From Paracidovorax citrulli (GTDB taxonomy: Bacteria; Pseudomonadota; Gammaproteobacteria; Burkholderiales; Burkholderiaceae_C): a stretch of DNA of 64,000 bases. The first letter of the stretch is position 1. Each line of letters opens with the position of its first letter. The notes beneath the pieces were generated by a model. That model was not told the DNA's origin and made no database searches. It saw only the letters and a program-made list of their open reading frames with translations. Below, piece after piece: positions 9,334 through 17,909 of this stretch. The stretch spans positions 124,001 through 188,000 of the forward strand of contig NZ_FNEY01000001.1 in NCBI RefSeq assembly GCF_900100305.1. Direction: 5' to 3'. The position numbers and the translations under genes were made by a program.

Positions 9334-10190
9334 GAGCGCCTGTCCACTACCGTGCCGGCCGCTCGTCGCGTGGCATGGCACTCATCGCGGTGCTCTGGAT
9401 CGTGGCGTCGCTCAGCATCATCGTTACCGGAGTGACGCGGACCATCCGCGAAGAGGCTCGCATGATGGCGCTGGCCCGGCAGAACGTGCAGGCGCAGGCC
9501 CTGGGCGATGCAGCCATCCAGTTGGCCCTGCAGGCCATCGTCGCCAACAACACGCCCATCAATCGCATGCTGCAGTCGGAAATCCGCTACGGAGGCGTCG
9601 CCATGCAGGTGCGGGCCATGCCGCTGAACGGCCTCATCGACATCAACAGCGCGCCGGTTCCGCTGCTGGCCAAGGTATATGCGATCGCGGGCGGCGTACC
9701 TGCCGGGCAGGCGGACGCGTTGGCGCAGGCCACCGTGCAGGTCCGCGAGCAGCGCGGTCCGGCGGGGCTGCAGGAGCGCTTCGAATCCGAGGAAGACCTG
9801 CTCAAGGTCCCAGGGATCGACTATGGCCTCTATGCTAGACTTTTTCCCCTCGTCACTGCCGACTTGCGGGGTAGGGGGCTGGTGAATCCCCTGGCCGCGC
9901 CCGTTGAGGTCCTGACGGTACTGGCCAGCGGGAATGCGGCCGCAGCCAGGGTCATCGCCGACAAGCGCGACGCGGGTGAACCGGGGGTGGATACGAGTGC
10001 GCTCGACAGCGCTTTCCTCGATAGCTCCTCGGTTCGGCGGATCCGCATGGAGGCCCGGGTTCCCATGCCGGACGGCACTTGGCTGCGCGTATCGCGCAGC
10101 GTCGATCTGACCGCACGCGCCCGTGATGGAGCTCCGTGGTATTCCTTCCGCACCGGGTCCAGCGTGGAGCCGGTGGTCCGCAATCCCTGA
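9330..10190 (+). CDS. gspK: type II secretion minor pseudopilin GspK
   Basis: GspK caps the pseudopilus tip. The protein is 286 residues and starts with a basic leader and GMALIAVLWIVASLSIIVTG; it lacks the +5 Glu of other pseudopilins, which is normal for GspK. It continues with the family's MPLNGLIDINSAP segment and helix-hairpin-helix-like region. The ATG at 9330 overlaps the gspJ stop, and the frame upstream of it has no similarity. gspL begins 7 bp after the stop. Confidence 0.93.
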   Translation: MRAPVHYRAGRSSRGMALIAVLWIVASLSIIVTGVTRTIREEARMMALARQNVQAQALGDAAIQLALQAIVANNTPINRMLQSEIRYGGVAMQVRAMPLNGLIDINSAPVPLLAKVYAIAGGVPAGQADALAQATVQVREQRGPAGLQERFESEEDLLKVPGIDYGLYARLFPLVTADLRGRGLVNPLAAPVEVLTVLASGNAAAARVIADKRDAGEPGVDTSALDSAFLDSSSVRRIRMEARVPMPDGTWLRVSRSVDLTARARDGAPWYSFRTGSSVEPVVRNP

Positions 10191-10196
10191 AAAGCG

Positions 10197-11510
10197 ATGC
10201 CCTCTTTCTCTTCTGAAGCCCGTTTTCTGGGAGTCGATCTGCGCGTGCTGTGGCGCGACATCCGCCAGCCCTGGTCGCACATGCACGACTGGCCCGTTTT
10301 CGCATGGCTTGCACCTGCGGCCCCGGTGCGCGTCATCCATCCCGACGGGCGGCAGTCCGTCTGGCTGGGCCAAGGCCGCCGGGAGGACCACGAGGGTGCC
10401 GCCAAACCTCCCTTCACCGCGGTGGAACTGCCGGAGGATCTGGTGCTGCGCCGTTCGCTGGCGCTACCGCCGATGACGGCCATCGACGTGGCCCACGCAT
10501 CCGCCCTGGAGGCACGCTCCGTCAGCCCGTTCCCGGCGGGCGATCTGGCCTGGGGCCATCGCGCCCAATGGCTGCCCGGCGGAAACGTGCGAGTGGATCT
10601 GGTGCTCGTCTCGCGCAGGCAGATCGCGCAATACCTGGCGGACCGCGCCGACATCCTGGCAGGCGCGGAGCCGGAGGTCTGGGTGCGTGCCGGCGATGGC
10701 GATCCCATCGTGCTGGATGGCTACGGCGAAGGATTGCGCAAGGCCCATGCGCTGCGGTGGCGACGCACGGGTTTCGCGCTGCTGGGCACGATCGGATTGC
10801 TGCTGCTGGCCATCGCCATCACGCCGACCCTGCAATTGAGAGAGCGCGCGCTGGAAGCAGCCCGTTCTTATGCTGAAGTCGCGCAACGCGTGGAGCCGGT
10901 GGTCCGGCAGCGGGAATCGCTCATGCAGTCGGCGGAGAAACTCACCCAGCTGTCCGAACTGGTCTCCAGCCGCATCGAGCCCCTGAAAGTGCTCGATCGA
11001 TTGACCCAACTGCTGCCGGACGATACCTATCTCCAGAGTTTCCGGCTCCAGGGCGCCAAGGTCACCATCGTCGGCATGACGGCGAACGCCTCCACCCTCA
11101 TGCAACTGCTGGGCAACGAGGCCGGATTCAAGGAGGTCCGTGCTCCGTCCGCAGCGACCCGGATGGGCAACACGGGCAAAGAGTCCTTCGCCATCGAATT
11201 CATGCTGGATCCGAAGGTGTTCGGCGCACCTGTCAGCGCGTCTGCCAAGTCCACCGCACCTGCCGCCACGGCCTCCGTGCCGGCTTCCGCGGCGCCCGCA
11301 GCTCCCGCGTCCGCCCCTGGCGCAGCCGCTTCCGCGACCAGTGCCCCGGCCGCTTCTGCACCCGCCGCCCCTCCACCCGCAGGAACGTCTCCTCCTTCCC
11401 GGGCCAGCTTTGGCGGCACGGCGACCTTCGGCGGAACCGCTCCCCGGTCGGCGGCGCCTGTCCGGAGTGCTTCTTCCCCTTCCGCCGCAGCAACGCGCGA
11501 CAAACCATGA
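10197..11510 (+). CDS. gspL: type II secretion inner-membrane protein GspL with Ala/Pro-rich tail
   Basis: GspL recruits GspE to the membrane and pairs with GspM. The 437-residue protein has a cytoplasmic N-terminal part, one transmembrane segment near residue 190 (GFALLGTIGLLLLAIAI) and a periplasmic ferredoxin-like part. The last 90 or so residues are low-complexity Ala/Pro/Ser followed by FGGTATFGGTAPRS, an extension beyond the family's usual end. The same FGG-type ending occurs in the GspJ and GspN/C-like proteins of this operon. It overlaps gspM by 4 bp. Confidence 0.88.
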   Translation: MPSFSSEARFLGVDLRVLWRDIRQPWSHMHDWPVFAWLAPAAPVRVIHPDGRQSVWLGQGRREDHEGAAKPPFTAVELPEDLVLRRSLALPPMTAIDVAHASALEARSVSPFPAGDLAWGHRAQWLPGGNVRVDLVLVSRRQIAQYLADRADILAGAEPEVWVRAGDGDPIVLDGYGEGLRKAHALRWRRTGFALLGTIGLLLLAIAITPTLQLRERALEAARSYAEVAQRVEPVVRQRESLMQSAEKLTQLSELVSSRIEPLKVLDRLTQLLPDDTYLQSFRLQGAKVTIVGMTANASTLMQLLGNEAGFKEVRAPSAATRMGNTGKESFAIEFMLDPKVFGAPVSASAKSTAPAATASVPASAAPAAPASAPGAAASATSAPAASAPAAPPPAGTSPPSRASFGGTATFGGTAPRSAAPVRSASSPSAAATRDKP

Positions 11511-12067
11511 AACGCATGCCTTCCCGAGAGCGGTTGATACTTGCCGCCACCCTGCTGCTGGTCCTCCTGCCCCTGGTCTTGATCGGCTGGTACGTCGCCC
11601 AGCGCCACATGGATGCACAGGAACGGCTGGATGCGCTGGAACCCCGCCATGCCCGCCTGCTGGGACTCGAAGCCCAGAAGTCTGAAATCGCCGCCGCCCT
11701 CCAGAGTGCCGGCGAAGCGCGTGCGCAATATATCTACCCTGCAGACCAGGACGCGAGCCTGACCGGCAACGCGGCCCAGCAGAAGGTGCGGGACATCTTC
11801 GGTGCGGCAGGGCTCCAGGTGAGCAGCAGCCAGGTGCTCCCTGCCAAGGAGAACAAGGGGTTCGATCGCATTCCCGTGAACGTGCGGGCCGAAGGAGACA
11901 TGCTTGCCGTTCAGAGTGCCCTGGCGGTGCTCAACAGCCAGTTGCCGCTGGTTCTCATCGACGACCTCGAAATCCAGGTGAACGTCGGGTTCGGCAACGT
12001 GGATCCGAAGAGCGCGCCGCGGTTGTCCGTCGCGTTCGGCCTGAGCGTGCTGAGGGAGCGGTCATGA
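11507..12067 (+). CDS. gspM: type II secretion inner-membrane protein GspM
   Basis: Bitopic inner-membrane partner of GspL, 186 residues. A short cytoplasmic N terminus precedes one membrane helix (LILAATLLLVLLPLVLIGWYV), then a coiled region with QERLDALEPRHARLLGLE and a periplasmic ferredoxin-like domain. Position between gspL and the GspN/C-like gene, with 4-bp overlaps on both sides, supports the call more than sequence motifs do. Confidence 0.88.
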   Translation: MKRMPSRERLILAATLLLVLLPLVLIGWYVAQRHMDAQERLDALEPRHARLLGLEAQKSEIAAALQSAGEARAQYIYPADQDASLTGNAAQQKVRDIFGAAGLQVSSSQVLPAKENKGFDRIPVNVRAEGDMLAVQSALAVLNSQLPLVLIDDLEIQVNVGFGNVDPKSAPRLSVAFGLSVLRERS

Positions 12068-12675
12068 AGCGCTACTCCCTGCACCTGCTGCTTTGCGTGA
12101 ATGCCGCACTGGCGCTGGTGCTTCTATGGATGTGGGTCTCTCCGGACGGCACCCTGCGCAACGTCCGCTGGCAGTCTCCCGAACCTCGCAGGTCGGACGT
12201 CGGCGGCCTGATGCCCGTGCTGCCCACGGTCGGCACGGCCGATACCCGCGCGTTCGTCGCCATGCTGGATAGGCCGCTGTTTTCGGTGTCGCGCCGTCCC
12301 CCGCCGCCGCCGCCGCCGCCTTCGGCCAGCGAACCTCCCCCGGACAATCTCTCTTCGGCACGCCTGTCGGGTGTGTACTCGGGCGGCGGGGAAGGCGGCG
12401 TCATCATCCAGGTGGCCGGGAAGCAGCACCGGCTGCGCATGAACGACAACATCGACGGCTGGGTGCTGAAATCCATCCAGGATCGCGTGGTGTCCTTCAG
12501 CCGTGGAGGAGAGACGCGCACGCTGCTTCTGCCCAGGGCCGCCGTGACGGTGTATTCCGGCGCGCCGCTCCCTTCCCCTGGCTCCAACGTCGGCCAGCCG
12601 CCGGTGGCTCCGCCTTCAGCGGGCGCGGCCAACTCGCCGCGCCGCGCGGTCTTCGGCGGAAGCCGGGCCCGTTGA
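12064..12675 (+). CDS. GspN/GspC-like inner-membrane component of type II secretion
   Basis: 203 residues: one N-terminal membrane helix (LLLCVNAALALVLLWMWV), the DRPLFSVSRRP motif found before the homology region of GspC-type proteins, a run of eight prolines (residues near 79-86), then a small beta domain (ARLSGVYSGGGEGGVIIQVAGK and RLRMNDNIDGWVLKSI) resembling the GspC HR domain that contacts the secretin. It occupies the gspN place after gspM. I cannot tell from sequence alone whether gspN or gspC is the better name; no other gspC is visible here. Confidence 0.8.
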   Translation: MKRYSLHLLLCVNAALALVLLWMWVSPDGTLRNVRWQSPEPRRSDVGGLMPVLPTVGTADTRAFVAMLDRPLFSVSRRPPPPPPPPSASEPPPDNLSSARLSGVYSGGGEGGVIIQVAGKQHRLRMNDNIDGWVLKSIQDRVVSFSRGGETRTLLLPRAAVTVYSGAPLPSPGSNVGQPPVAPPSAGAANSPRRAVFGGSRAR

Positions 12676-12719
12676 ATTCCAGCGCAGGTGCGCTTTCCCA
12701 TCTTCCGGGTACGTAAGTC

Positions 12720-15227
12720 ATGATTTTTTATCGATACGCTCTGACCTCCATCGCTATGGCCGTCTGCCAGTTGGCTGCGGCACAGACCGCCGCGCCCGGT
12801 GGTGCACCCTCCACCAACGTCGTTACCGAATCGGGAAGTGCTCCAGCGGCCGTCGGATCGGGGGCTGCCACCGACGGCACGGCAGCAGGCAAGGCCGGTG
12901 GCGGCGCCGCAGCAGGCGACGACCAGGGCGGTCAGCCCCGTATCCTGCGCGGCACCGACAAGGTGCTGGCCGATCCCAAGCCCGTCCCGGCCTTGACCGG
13001 TGCGCCCATGACCTTCAGCTTCGAGGAGGCTCCCGTGGCGGAGGTCGTCCGCACGGTGCTGGGAGATATCGCCAAGGCGAATTACGTGCTGCATCCCCCG
13101 CTGAACGGCACGGTCACGCTGGCCACCCGCAATCCCATTCCTCCGGACCAGGCCATGTTCCTGCTGGAGAGCGCGCTGCAGGCCAATGGCCTGGGGATGA
13201 TCCGGGATGCACGGGGCACCTACCATGTCGGTCGCCCGGACGCCCTGCGCGCCATCGGCGGCACGCTGCGCCAGTTCCGCAGCGGCGAGCCCCTGCCTCC
13301 CGGCAACGGGGCCGTCATCATTCCGCTGCAGTACATCGGCGCGGCCGAGATGGCCTCCATCCTGCGGCCCATGGTGACGCCCGATGCGATCGTCCGCGTG
13401 GACAACCTGCGCAACGTTCTGGTGATGTCGGGAACGCGCACCCAGGCGGAAGCCTGGATGGATCTGGTCAACACCTTCGACGTGGATCTGCTCAAGGGCA
13501 TGTCCGTAGGCGTGTTCCCGCTCAAGTACGCCTCCGTGAAGGAGGTCGAGGCTGCGCTGCGCGTGGTGAGCGGTGGCGGCGGCAGCGCGCCCGGGGCCGT
13601 TCCGGGCACGCCGGCGGGTGCTGCCGCGGCAGCGGCTGCGGGTGCGAACCAGGCCAATGCCGCTCCCGTGACGCTCGGAGAGGGCAATCCGCTGTTCGGC
13701 GCGCTGCGCATCATGCCGATCGAGCGCATCAACAGCATCCTCGTGGTCACGCCCCGCGCCGCCTATCTGGACGAGGCTCGCCGCTGGATCGAAAAGCTCG
13801 ACCAGCCCAGCGACAACGGCGCGGAGCCGCAACTGTTCATCTACCACGTGCAGAACGGCAACGCGAAACACTTGGCCGGCGTGCTGAGCGGCATCTTCGG
13901 CGGCCAAGCCGGAGGCAGTGTCGCGAACAGCGGGGTGGCGCCCGGCCTCGGTGGGACGTCGTCCAACTCGTACGGCTCCTCTGGCTTCGGCAACTCGTCC
14001 TTCAACAACGGCTTCGGCTCGTCAGGGTTCGGCAACTCGCCATTTGGTGGCGGCTTCGGCAGCAGCGGAGGTTTCGGCAGCAGCGGAGGTTTCGGCAGCA
14101 GTGGTGGCTTCGGCAGCAGCGGAGGTTTCGGTGGGGGCTTCAGCAGCGGCAGCGGCTTCGGTTCGTTCCAGGGTAACCGCGGCAACCAGAACCAGGCGGG
14201 CACTCAGCAGGGAGCGGTCAGCGCCAACCTCGGTGGGGTCCGGCTGATGGCCGATGAGCTCAACAATTCGGTGCTGGTCTGGGGGACGAAGGCCAACTAC
14301 ATGAAGATCGAGGCCACCCTGAAGCGGCTCGACCTGCCCCCGACGCAGGTGCTGATCGAGGCATCGATCGTGGAAGTCACCCTGGACGACACGCTCCAAT
14401 ACGGCTTGCAATGGGCATTCAACAATGCTGGGCCCTCGAATCTCAACGGGGCGGGCCAGTTGCTGACCAACGGTCCCAGCGATAAAACGCCTATCGGCAG
14501 TTCCATACCGACGCCGACGAGCTCCGGCTTCTCGTACGCTCTGTCCAATTCTCTGGGCAGTGTCCGTGTCGTGCTCAATGCCCTGGCCACCAAGCGGCTG
14601 CTCAAGGTGATCTCGAGCCCCTCCCTGATGGTGCTGGACAACCACACGGCCATGATGAGCGTGGGTAACCAGCAGCCGGTAAAGACGGGCTCGTTGATCA
14701 CCTCCGTCAGTGGTGGAAACTCCGTAGCCGACACGATCCAGTACCGCGATACAGGGGTGAGTCTGGCCGTCACGCCTTCCGTGAACGCTGGCAACCTGGT
14801 GACCATGCAGATCGACCAGGCCGTGACGGATGCCGTGGCGGACAATTCGGGAAGCATTTCCCTGCAGCCTGTGTTCCAGCAGCGCCAGATCACCAGCAAG
14901 GTGGCCGTGCGCTCGGGTGAAGCCATCGTGCTCGGCGGCCTGATCCGCGACACCAGCAATTCGTCCAAATCCGGTGTCCCGCTGCTGCAGGACATTCCCC
15001 TGGTTGGCAGCCTCTTCAGCAACAACGGCAAGACGGGCAATCGCACGGAACTGCTGGTGGTGATCACGCCCAAAGTGGTGCGGACCGACATCGACATCCG
15101 AGAGGTCAGCGATGAACTCCGCGACCGCCTGAAGGGGTTGCAGATCATCGAGCTGAAGGAGAACGGACGCACCCCTGCTGCGCCGTCGGGTACGTCGACA
15201 ACGATCCAGCCATTGCCTCCGCAGTGA
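12720..15227 (+). CDS. gspD: type II secretion outer-membrane secretin GspD
   Basis: GspD forms the outer-membrane channel. The 835-residue precursor has a signal peptide (ALTSIAMAVCQLAAAQ), an Ala/Gly-rich linker, N0 and N1-N3 domains (FSFEEAPVAEVVRTVL; IIPLQYIGAAEMASIL), and the C-terminal secretin domain (VLIEASIVEVTLDD; ISSPSLMVLDNHTA; EAIVLGGLIRD; VPLLQDIPLVGSLF). Within N3 there is a long Gly/Ser/Phe tract, residues 415-485, built partly from an 18-bp tandem repeat. It closes the operon 44 bp after the GspN/C-like gene; no strong ribosome site precedes it. Confidence 0.96.
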   Translation: MIFYRYALTSIAMAVCQLAAAQTAAPGGAPSTNVVTESGSAPAAVGSGAATDGTAAGKAGGGAAAGDDQGGQPRILRGTDKVLADPKPVPALTGAPMTFSFEEAPVAEVVRTVLGDIAKANYVLHPPLNGTVTLATRNPIPPDQAMFLLESALQANGLGMIRDARGTYHVGRPDALRAIGGTLRQFRSGEPLPPGNGAVIIPLQYIGAAEMASILRPMVTPDAIVRVDNLRNVLVMSGTRTQAEAWMDLVNTFDVDLLKGMSVGVFPLKYASVKEVEAALRVVSGGGGSAPGAVPGTPAGAAAAAAAGANQANAAPVTLGEGNPLFGALRIMPIERINSILVVTPRAAYLDEARRWIEKLDQPSDNGAEPQLFIYHVQNGNAKHLAGVLSGIFGGQAGGSVANSGVAPGLGGTSSNSYGSSGFGNSSFNNGFGSSGFGNSPFGGGFGSSGGFGSSGGFGSSGGFGSSGGFGGGFSSGSGFGSFQGNRGNQNQAGTQQGAVSANLGGVRLMADELNNSVLVWGTKANYMKIEATLKRLDLPPTQVLIEASIVEVTLDDTLQYGLQWAFNNAGPSNLNGAGQLLTNGPSDKTPIGSSIPTPTSSGFSYALSNSLGSVRVVLNALATKRLLKVISSPSLMVLDNHTAMMSVGNQQPVKTGSLITSVSGGNSVADTIQYRDTGVSLAVTPSVNAGNLVTMQIDQAVTDAVADNSGSISLQPVFQQRQITSKVAVRSGEAIVLGGLIRDTSNSSKSGVPLLQDIPLVGSLFSNNGKTGNRTELLVVITPKVVRTDIDIREVSDELRDRLKGLQIIELKENGRTPAAPSGTSTTIQPLPPQ
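14052..14123 (+). repeat. 18-bp tandem repeat inside gspD
   Basis: Four consecutive 18-bp units of the form GGYTTCGGCAGCAGYGGW encode GFGSSG hexapeptides; a fifth unit starts at 14124 and degenerates. The units differ only at third codon positions. The repeat is in frame, so gain or loss of units would lengthen or shorten the secretin N3 loop without a frameshift. Confidence 0.9.
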
Positions 15228-15251
15228 TGGATTCACTTATCATTTTTCCCT

Positions 15252-15671
15252 ATGAACTTTAAAACTCTCATTCTCAAGTCGGGTTCGGCAAGCTTGGTCG
15301 CGGGTGCGATGCTCTTGGCGGGGTGCGCTGCCCTGGCGCCTGCCACCCCCGAGCAGGCGGTGAAGGAGCGGGCTGAAGCGTATTGGAAGGCCCGCATGGC
15401 AGGGCAGTACGAGAAGACCTATGTGCTGACGCCTCCTTCTTACAGGGCGGCCGTCACCAAGGAGCAGTTCGCGCGGCAGTTCGGCAATGCTGCCTCGGTC
15501 ACCGCGGCCGAGGTCACGAATGTGGAGTGCCAGCCGGAGAAGTGCGTCGCGAAGATCAAGCTCACCGCCAAGCCGATGATCATCGGCGTCAAACTCAACA
15601 GCATCGATACCTATCTTGACGAAACCTGGGTGCAGGAGGATGGGCAATGGTGGCGGTTCCAGGATCTTTGA
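15252..15671 (+). CDS. small lipoprotein of unknown function
   Basis: 139 residues with a lipoprotein signal: hydrophobic stretch VAGAMLLAG followed by Cys25 (lipobox LAGC). The mature part has a Glu/Lys-rich helix (AVKERAEAYWKARMAG) and an NTF2/SnoaL-like layout (YEKTYVLTPPSYRAAV, ending in ETWVQEDGQWWRFQDL), so a cone-shaped binding domain is possible. It lies 24 bp after gspD and is probably cotranscribed, which suggests a helper of the secretion system, but this is only positional. Confidence 0.8.
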   Translation: MNFKTLILKSGSASLVAGAMLLAGCAALAPATPEQAVKERAEAYWKARMAGQYEKTYVLTPPSYRAAVTKEQFARQFGNAASVTAAEVTNVECQPEKCVAKIKLTAKPMIIGVKLNSIDTYLDETWVQEDGQWWRFQDL

Positions 15672-16211
15672 TGCGTCCGAATGCCTTTAGGCATGCCTCC
15701 AGATGCCGACCTGTCAACTGAGCATCCAGCCAACGGCGCCCGGTCGCGCATGCGCCGGGCGTTGCTGCATTCCGAAGGGCGCATTGCACGGATGACGAGG
15801 CTGCCGCAGGCCTGTGTGCGCCTGGGTGCGGAGCTGACTGTGCTGGCCGCGCTCCCAGCGAAATGTGTGTGAACTTGGGTTTTTTTGCTTGGGAATGCAG
15901 GGTTCTTTTGGTATTGTTCGCCCCCAAGGTTTGTAGAGGTCGGAGAGGCAGGCTCGTTGAGCATCCTCCGGGACGCTTCGCGCAGGTTCTCCAGCGTCTG
16001 CAGGCCCTGCCCCAAAGAATGGTCGGGCTCACCCCCGCCGTGCTCGGGTGGGCCTCGTGCGGGGCCTTTCCAGACACTGTTGCATTTCATCAACAGGCGA
16101 AGGATTGGCAGAGGTTCCGCAGTACAGGCCGTGAATGCGCTGTGCTACTATTCTTTGGCGTAATCAATCGTGGTAGTTGCGCTTACCAACTTTTTAACTG
16201 GAGTTCTCGAT
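15672..16211. other. 540-bp intergenic region without a convincing gene
   Basis: No open frame here has coding character on either strand. An imperfect GC hairpin (CGCCCGG at 15737-15743 with CCGGGCG at 15755-15761) lacks a T run and may weakly end the secretion operon. The 3' part is the leader of the surface-protein gene: a GGAG ribosome site sits 8 nt before its ATG, and a TACTAT box at 16146-16151 is a possible -10, without a good -35. Confidence 0.5.
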
Positions 16212-17813
16212 ATGAAGAAAAATGTTCTGGCCCTGAGCATTGCTGCCATGATTGGTGGCCTGGGCTTCGCCGGCGCCGCATCCGCTGATGTGGTCGTCGG
16301 CGCTGCTCCGCTGACGGCAACGAACGCTACGTCCCTGTCGTTCGCCGAAGGCGGCGTGGGCCATGCACTGCTGGTGCCTTACTTCAACGCGCAAAACGGC
16401 AACATGACCGTTCTGCACGTGGTGAACACCGACACCTCCCGCGGCAAGGCCGTGAAGGTCCGTTTCCGTGGCGCCCTGAACTCCGACGACATTCTGGACT
16501 TCCAGGTCTTCATGTCGCCTGGCGACGTGTGGACGGCCGCCGTGACGGCTGGTTCCGACGGCGTGGCCCAGCTGCAGACGGCTGACGGCACCTGCACGCT
16601 GCCCGCTCTGGCGAAGAACGTGCCCCAGCGTTTCGTGACCGACCGCCTGAACCAAGGCCTCGCCACCGCTGACCTGGCCAACCAGACCCGTGAAGGCTAC
16701 GTTGAAATCTTCAACATGGCCGACATTCCGGCCACGCTGGCCGGCTCGAACACGACGAACCCCCTGTACACGGCCATCAAGCACGTGAACGGCGTGGCTC
16801 CCTGCACGTCTTCCGCGCTGAACGCAACGCTGCAGAACTTCACGACGCCTGCCGCCGTGGCTGCTGCTGGTTTCGACACGCCTACCACGGGCCTGGTCGG
16901 TGACTGGTACATCATCAACGTGGCGCAAACCACGACGTTCGCTGGCGCTGCTACGGCCATCCGTGCTGAAAACGGCGGCGCACCCGCTGTCGGTAACTTC
17001 GTGCACTTCCCGCAAATGGCTTCGAACGCAGCTACGCCGGACAACTTCACGGCTGACCCGCTGTTCCGTGCCACGAACGTGTTCAACGCCGCTGGTGTGG
17101 CTGTGACGTCTCCGAAGATCGCTGCTGCGAACTACGACCTGCCCGACATGTCCACGCCTTACACCGCCAACGGTGGCGCGGCTGTGTCGCCGCTGGTGCA
17201 AGCCACGAATCTGACGAACGCCCTGGCTGTGACCTCCATCACCAACCAGTACGCTACGGATGCTTCCATCTCGGCCAAGACCGACTGGCTGTTCTCCATG
17301 CCCACCCGCCGCTACAACGTGGCCGCGAACTACGCTGCGGCTAACCAAAGCCCTGCCGACACGTCCAACGTTCGTCTGTTCACTGATCTGAACGGCAGCG
17401 GCGGCGTGGCCGATGAGCGTTTCAACCCCACCAACACTTCGCTGCAAGCTGTGGGCGGCGCGATCTGCGTGAACTCCACCGGCCAAGCGTTCTTCGACCG
17501 CGAAGAGCAAACGCAAACCGCCGGCGCCGTGTTCTCGCCTGGTTCCGTGACGCAGACCCGTTTCTGCGGCGAAACCAGCGTGCTGAGCTTCGCTTCCGGT
17601 TCCGTGCTGGGTGCTTCGGTTGCATCCCAACAGCTGACGACCGGTGCCTACACCAACGGCTGGAGCCGCGTGGATGTGCCGAACAACGGCCTTGGTCTGC
17701 CGATCCTGGGCGCTTCGTTCATCAAGCTGGCCAACCCGCTGGCATCGGCTGGCACGTCCGGTACCTACGGTATCACGTGGCCCCACCGCTTCACGCGTTT
17801 TGTTGCGCAGTAA
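16212..17813 (+). CDS. abundant secreted or surface-layer-like protein
   Basis: 533 residues with a clear signal peptide (MKKNVLALSIAAMIGGLGF, cut after ASA). The mature protein is rich in Ala, Thr, Asn, Ser and Gly, poor in Lys and has only four Cys, the composition of S-layer or other exported coat proteins; no enzyme motif is seen. Codon use is shifted: CGT is at least as common as CGC for Arg, and GCT is frequent, unlike the CGC/GCG/GCC-rich neighbours, a sign of very high expression. It has its own GGAG ribosome site, a long leader and a perfect terminator, so it is probably a single transcription unit. Similar proteins are annotated as cell-surface proteins in Comamonadaceae; this is from memory. 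Confidence 0.75.
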   Translation: MKKNVLALSIAAMIGGLGFAGAASADVVVGAAPLTATNATSLSFAEGGVGHALLVPYFNAQNGNMTVLHVVNTDTSRGKAVKVRFRGALNSDDILDFQVFMSPGDVWTAAVTAGSDGVAQLQTADGTCTLPALAKNVPQRFVTDRLNQGLATADLANQTREGYVEIFNMADIPATLAGSNTTNPLYTAIKHVNGVAPCTSSALNATLQNFTTPAAVAAAGFDTPTTGLVGDWYIINVAQTTTFAGAATAIRAENGGAPAVGNFVHFPQMASNAATPDNFTADPLFRATNVFNAAGVAVTSPKIAAANYDLPDMSTPYTANGGAAVSPLVQATNLTNALAVTSITNQYATDASISAKTDWLFSMPTRRYNVAANYAAANQSPADTSNVRLFTDLNGSGGVADERFNPTNTSLQAVGGAICVNSTGQAFFDREEQTQTAGAVFSPGSVTQTRFCGETSVLSFASGSVLGASVASQQLTTGAYTNGWSRVDVPNNGLGLPILGASFIKLANPLASAGTSGTYGITWPHRFTRFVAQ

Positions 17814-17852
17814 TTCACTGCTGCTACGGCACTTTTCACAGCAATGTGATCC

Positions 17853-17884
17853 AAAAAAGGCGGGGGTCTCCCCCGCCTTTTTTT
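17853..17884 (+). terminator. Rho-independent terminator of the surface-protein gene
   Basis: Perfect 14-bp stem AAAAAAGGCGGGGG / CCCCCGCCTTTTTT with a 3-nt TCT loop, followed by further T residues. It lies 40 bp after the surface-protein stop and is nearly symmetrical, so it could also act on transcripts from the other strand, although no opposing gene is present. Confidence 0.95.
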
Positions 17885-17909
17885 ATTTTTACTGATGGTT
17901 GACTCATAC

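Noticed and set aside
13841-14203. Minus-strand frame with PLLPKP repeats, and CRISPR-like regular repeats in the DNA
   Set aside because: The repeats are the complement of in-frame Gly/Ser/Phe codons in gspD. There are no spacers, so it is neither a CRISPR array nor a separate gene.
15611-16093. 160-codon minus-strand frame in the gap before the surface-protein gene
   Set aside because: A short helical-looking stretch occurs, but the frame overlaps the lipoprotein gene, lacks a ribosome site and has mixed composition.
16194-17786. 530-codon open frame on the minus strand opposite the surface protein
   Set aside because: It is a shadow of the codon-biased plus-strand gene; composition is His/Arg/Val-rich without motifs, and the plus frame has a signal peptide, ribosome site and terminator.
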